The notes under the pieces: generated by a model | The model's input: the letters and a program-made list of their open reading frames with translations, nothing else | Database searches by the model: none | Told to the model about the DNA's origin: nothing | Made by a program: the position numbers and the translations under genes | Source of the DNA: Natronobacterium texcoconense | Lineage (GTDB): Archaea > Halobacteriota > Halobacteria > Halobacteriales > Natrialbaceae | Assembly: GCF_900104065.1 (NCBI RefSeq) | Contig: NZ_FNLC01000002.1 | Coordinates: forward strand, 664,995-728,994 | Direction of reading: 5' to 3' | Length of the DNA: 64,000 bases | Shown here: positions 60,823-64,000 of the stretch, piece after piece | How positions within the stretch are numbered: the stretch's first letter is position 1 | How the letters are laid out: each line of letters opens with the position of its first letter

Positions 60823-61563
60823 CTACCTGATCGTCGTTCCCGACTCCGCCCCCTCGAGAAACGCCGCCAGGTCGTCGAGACCGAAGATAGCAGCGTCGGC
60901 CTCGAGTTCGAGCAGCGCCTGTACCTTCGCGGCCATCCCACCGGTGACGTCGGTTGCCTCGCTCTCCCCGAGCACGTCGGCCGCGTCGTCGAACGTCGCG
61001 ATCTCGTCGATTACCGCGTCGTCCTCGTCAAGGACGCCCGGAACCGTCGAACAGAGGCCGATCCGGTCGGCCTCGAGTTCCCGCGCGAGTTCGGCGACGA
61101 GTTCGTCGCCGCTGACGACCGTCGCCCCGGCACCGGCGTGAGGGATCATATCGCCGTGGAGAACGGGGACGAACCCTTCCTCGAGTATCGTCCGAATCCC
61201 GTCGATGGGCAACTCGAGGTTGCCGTCTTCGTCCCGCGAGGCCATCGAGAACGGATGGACGGGCACGGCGTCGACGTCCCGGTCGAACAGTCGACGGAGG
61301 ACGAACCGGTTTAGCGTCACCATCGCGCCGTGGACGTCCATCAGGGCCCCGACGTCGTGGGTACCCTCGGTCGTCGTGATACCGTGCTCACTGGCGTTGT
61401 GATGACCGAAACTACCGCCGCCGTGGACGATCACGAGGTCTCCCAGGCCGTCCTCGCTGGCGGCAGCGACGGCGTCGGCCGCCCGCTCGAGTGCGTCGCC
61501 GTCGAGCGTCTCCGGTCGATCCTTCTCGGTGATAACGCTCCCGCCGAGTTTCAGGACGATCAT
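60823..61563 (-). CDS. ipk: Isopentenyl phosphate kinase
   Basis: A 246-aa amino-acid-kinase-fold enzyme that makes isopentenyl diphosphate in the archaeal mevalonate route. VLKLGGSVITEKDRPETLDG, VHGGGSFGHHNASEHGI with the catalytic His, and VTGGMAAKVQALLELEAD are diagnostic. It overlaps the mvk stop by four bases. Confidence 0.94.
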   Translation of the reverse strand: MIVLKLGGSVITEKDRPETLDGDALERAADAVAAASEDGLGDLVIVHGGGSFGHHNASEHGITTTEGTHDVGALMDVHGAMVTLNRFVLRRLFDRDVDAVPVHPFSMASRDEDGNLELPIDGIRTILEEGFVPVLHGDMIPHAGAGATVVSGDELVAELARELEADRIGLCSTVPGVLDEDDAVIDEIATFDDAADVLGESEATDVTGGMAAKVQALLELEADAAIFGLDDLAAFLEGAESGTTIR

Positions 61564-62546
61564 TCGAGTTGCTTCACCCCCTCGTCGGCGAGTTCGGCCC
61601 GGAACGCCTTCTCACAGCCCGGCGTGAACGACAGCGCCGTCTCGGTCTCGTCGGTCGGGTCGAGCGCGACGATACAGCCACCGCCGCCGGCACCCGTCAG
61701 CTTCGCGCCGTAGGCACCGGCGTCACGGGCCGACCAGACCATCGTATCGAGCGACCGCGATGAGACGCCCAGTGCCGACAACAATCCGTGGTTGAAGTTC
61801 ATCAGGCGGCCGATCTCCGCGACGTCGCCGTCGGCGAGAACCTCCTCGCCCTGCCGGACCACGTCGCCGATCGTCTCGACGGTATCGGCCGCGAACTCGT
61901 ACTCTTCCCGCAGGTTTCGCACGCCAGCGACGAGTTCGCCGGTGTCGCCCGCACCACCGTCGAACCCGATCACGATCGGCAGATCAGGAGCCTCGATCGG
62001 TCGACAGTCGTCGCCCTCGACCCTGACCGCACCGCCAGTCGCCGAACAGAACGTGTCCGCGCGGGACGCCTGCCCGTCCTGAACTTCGTACTCGGTCCGG
62101 TAGGCTCGTTCCGCGAGTTCGTCCGTCTCGAGCGTGACGCCGAGCTCCCTGGCAGCAGCGTCGATAGCGGCGACGACGACCGCTGCCGAGGAGCCGATCC
62201 CGGCACCGAGCGGAATGTCGCTCTCGATGGTCACGTCGAATCCGACGTCGTCCTCGCCCGTTACGTCCCGGACCTGTTCGATCGCACCGTCGACGTACCC
62301 CATCGCCGCGCTGACCAGCGATTCGGAGGCATCGATGTCCGGGTGTCCGTCCGTCGGCCCGCCGTACTCGACCGTGAAGCCGTCGAGACTGAGATCCTCG
62401 GCGTGGACCCGGAGCTTGCTGTCGTCGCGCTTCTCGACGCCGACCCGCGCCCGTAACTCGATAGCACACGGGACGGCAGGTTCGCCGTAGACCACTGCAT
62501 GTTCCCCGAAGAGATAGACCTTGCCGGGGGCACTCGAAACTGCCAT
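61560..62546 (-). CDS. mvk: Mevalonate kinase
   Basis: A 328-aa GHMP kinase. Start SSAPGKVYLFGEHAVVYGEP, ATP motif DIPLGAGIGSSAAVVVAAID, and C-terminal AYGAKLTGAGGGGCIVALDP. First enzyme pair of the cluster with ipk. Confidence 0.95.
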   Translation of the reverse strand: MAVSSAPGKVYLFGEHAVVYGEPAVPCAIELRARVGVEKRDDSKLRVHAEDLSLDGFTVEYGGPTDGHPDIDASESLVSAAMGYVDGAIEQVRDVTGEDDVGFDVTIESDIPLGAGIGSSAAVVVAAIDAAARELGVTLETDELAERAYRTEYEVQDGQASRADTFCSATGGAVRVEGDDCRPIEAPDLPIVIGFDGGAGDTGELVAGVRNLREEYEFAADTVETIGDVVRQGEEVLADGDVAEIGRLMNFNHGLLSALGVSSRSLDTMVWSARDAGAYGAKLTGAGGGGCIVALDPTDETETALSFTPGCEKAFRAELADEGVKQLE

Positions 62547-62634
62547 AGGCGGCCGTTCGCACGACGACGGTTAATAGCTATCCTCTCGAGTCGGCCGCGT
62601 GTAGTTTAAGCCACCACCGTTCGAACGCGAACCC

Positions 62635-63621
62635 ATGTCTCTGGTCTTGCCGAGCGAACTCGTCGTCGATCGGTTTCTCCCGACGGTGCGTGCGATGATC
62701 GCGCGGCGCCTCGCCGATCGCGGTATGACCCAACAGGAGATCGCGACCGAACTCGGCGTCACCCAGGCCGCCGTCAGCAAGTACCTGAGCGGCGACGGCG
62801 GCGGAGACGACCGGTTTCGCAACCACTCCGAAACGGTCGCGACCGTCGACCGGATCGCCGACGGCCTCGCGAGCGACGAGATGGACGGCTACGACGCGCT
62901 CGCGGAACTACTCGCACTCGTCCGCAGCCTCGAGGACCGTGGCCCAATCTGTGAGATTCACGAAGAAGAGATGCCCGAACTCGAGGGACTGGGCTGTGAT
63001 CTCTGCGTCCGGGGCCTCGACCCCGACGTCAGAGTCGAGCGCGACGTCCTCGCGAACGTCCGGACCGCCGCGCGGACGCTCGCGTCGATCCCCCGGATGA
63101 CCGACTACGTCCCCAACGTCGGCACCAACGTCGGGATGGCACTGCCCGACGCCGAGAACGTGACCGACGTCGCTGCCGTCCCCGGACGCATCTACGCCAT
63201 GGGCGGACGGATCGAAATCCCGGCAAACCCCGAATTCGGCGCGTCACAGCACGTTGCAACCGCCGTCCTCGCCGCCAACGCCGTCGATCCGGACGTACGA
63301 GGCGCGATCAACGTCGCAACCGACGACCGACTTCTCGAGCGAGCAGCCGAACTCGGGTTCGAACCGCTCGAGTTCGACGCCGACTACGACGACCGCGGTC
63401 GGCACCTCCGGGAGCGGTTCGCCGACCACGGCGGAGTCCCGCCCGTCGCCTACCACCAGGGTGCGTTCGGCATCGAGCCCGTCACCTACGTCTTCGGGCG
63501 GACGGCACAGGAGGCAGCCGAACTACTCGAGGGACTGGTCACTGCAGCCGGTATCGACGACGTCCGGCTAGAACCCGACGAGTATCCGATACGGGATCCC
63601 GAGCGCGAAAATAGCGATTAG
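62635..63621 (+). CDS. thiR: HTH-ThiN transcription regulator (ThiR type)
   Basis: A 328-aa protein. Residues about 15-60 are a helix-turn-helix (ADRGMTQQEIATELGVTQAA, VSKYLSGDGG); a short Cys-containing link follows (LEGLGCDLCVRG). The C-terminal half is a ThiN domain (SIPRMTDYVPNVGTNVGMAL, GMALPDAENVTDVAAVPGRI). Such fusions are known to sense thiamine phosphate and repress thiamine genes; some ThiN domains are enzymes. I favour the regulator because of the HTH. It is divergent from mvk. Confidence 0.85.
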   Translation: MSLVLPSELVVDRFLPTVRAMIARRLADRGMTQQEIATELGVTQAAVSKYLSGDGGGDDRFRNHSETVATVDRIADGLASDEMDGYDALAELLALVRSLEDRGPICEIHEEEMPELEGLGCDLCVRGLDPDVRVERDVLANVRTAARTLASIPRMTDYVPNVGTNVGMALPDAENVTDVAAVPGRIYAMGGRIEIPANPEFGASQHVATAVLAANAVDPDVRGAINVATDDRLLERAAELGFEPLEFDADYDDRGRHLRERFADHGGVPPVAYHQGAFGIEPVTYVFGRTAQEAAELLEGLVTAAGIDDVRLEPDEYPIRDPERENSD

Positions 63622-63690
63622 CGCGACCGCCGCGAACACGACTACCGGCGGAATCTTCTCTTCCTCGAACTCGAACACCTTGTCGATCAT
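63568..63690 (-). CDS. 40-aa single-pass membrane protein, antisense to the thiR tail
   Basis: ATG 63690: MIDKVFEFEEEKIPPVVVFA then AVALIAIFALGIPYRILVGF. A charged head and one hydrophobic helix. The last 54 bases overlap the end of thiR on the other strand. It lies 130 bases after rpsB. The good composition supports a real micro-protein. Confidence 0.6.
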   Translation of the reverse strand: MIDKVFEFEEEKIPPVVVFAAVALIAIFALGIPYRILVGF

Positions 63691-63822
63691 ACCGGACGGT
63701 TACGACGGAACGCAGGTAACTCCTTCGTCCTGGCGAGTACACGAAACCGATCTCGAAAGCCACGGCTACACGTACCGGTCGAGACGTCACAGGAGAGAAC
63801 GGAAAACGAACAGTTCTGGAAC

Positions 63823-64000
63823 TTAGACGCCGCTCTCGAAGTCCTCGAGCGAGTAGGACGGCTCGGCACCGCGGCGGTCGAGGACCTCGTTTGCGAGCAG
63901 CCAGTAAACGACCGAGAGGGCCTTGCGACCCTTGTTGTTGGTCGGGACGACCAGGTCGACGTTGCTGACCTGGTTGTTCGAGTCACACATCGCGATAACC
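63823..64000 (-). CDS. rpsB: Ribosomal protein uS2, C-terminal part
   Basis: Cut by the window end. The visible 58 codons end [40 protein letters not shown] then DFESGV and TAA (63825-63823), matching the end of archaeal uS2. Confidence 0.92.
   Translation of the reverse strand, partial: VIAMCDSNNQVSNVDLVVPTNNKGRKALSVVYWLLANEVLDRRGAEPSYSLEDFESGV

Overview
The window is haloarchaeal DNA. The proteins are strongly acidic, signal peptides are of the twin-arginine type, many genes look leaderless with a TATA-like box about 25 bases before the start, and the core genes are archaeal (Orc1/Cdc6, TmcA, RNase J, L7Ae/S28e/L24e, archaeal GluRS, mevalonate kinase plus isopentenyl phosphate kinase). Membership of the Natrialba/Natrinema/Haloterrigena group is a guess from general gene style, not a demonstrated placement.

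Bases 1 to about 31,711 form an accessory island, in places visibly AT-richer than the rest. It ends at the 3' end of a tRNA-Glu(CTC) gene (31712-31786, minus strand). A related tyrosine integrase lies near each end (108-1286 plus; 30421-31527 minus), each with its start facing outward. The island holds: an HNH gene with a coupled 45-codon gene; decayed genes; an McrBC-type type IV restriction pair with EVE-like reader domains, divergent from a winged-helix/HNH nuclease gene; a C2H2/cold-shock fusion; a DUF488, dual-OB-like, DUF4326 and FEN1-like nuclease cluster; a two-gene CARF plus PIN nuclease operon with no CRISPR array in view; HEAT-repeat and exported Tat proteins; several PD-(D/E)XK proteins; a PolB2-like polymerase, coiled-coil protein and RecA-like protein operon; a set of very small genes around a 52-bp triple tandem repeat and an 18-bp repeated operator-like site; and an Orc1/Cdc6 gene whose upstream region looks like a replication origin. 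The replication and integration genes suggest a provirus, plasmid or integrative element, or a stack of them. The nucleases make it look like a defence island.

Bases 31,712 to 64,000 are ordinary chromosome of higher GC. In order they carry: a membrane winged-helix regulator, an MBL hydrolase, a P-loop ATPase, a D-lactate/glycolate-type dehydrogenase, Mn/Fe superoxide dismutase, the rpl7ae-rps28e-rpl24e-ndk operon with a long leader, a remarkable Lys/Arg-rich exported protein, a leftover end of an IS200/IS605-type element, tmcA, lipoprotein, SDR and membrane genes, a halocyanin-like protein, gltX, a three-subunit molybdenum hydroxylase (CoxL form II-like), idsA and rnj, an APC/UspA transporter, ipk and mvk, a ThiR-type regulator, and the 3' end of rpsB. 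The isoprenoid set (mvk, ipk, idsA) and RNase J probably once formed one cluster, now interrupted by the divergently read transporter.

All family names come from motifs read by eye and from memory. No database search was run.
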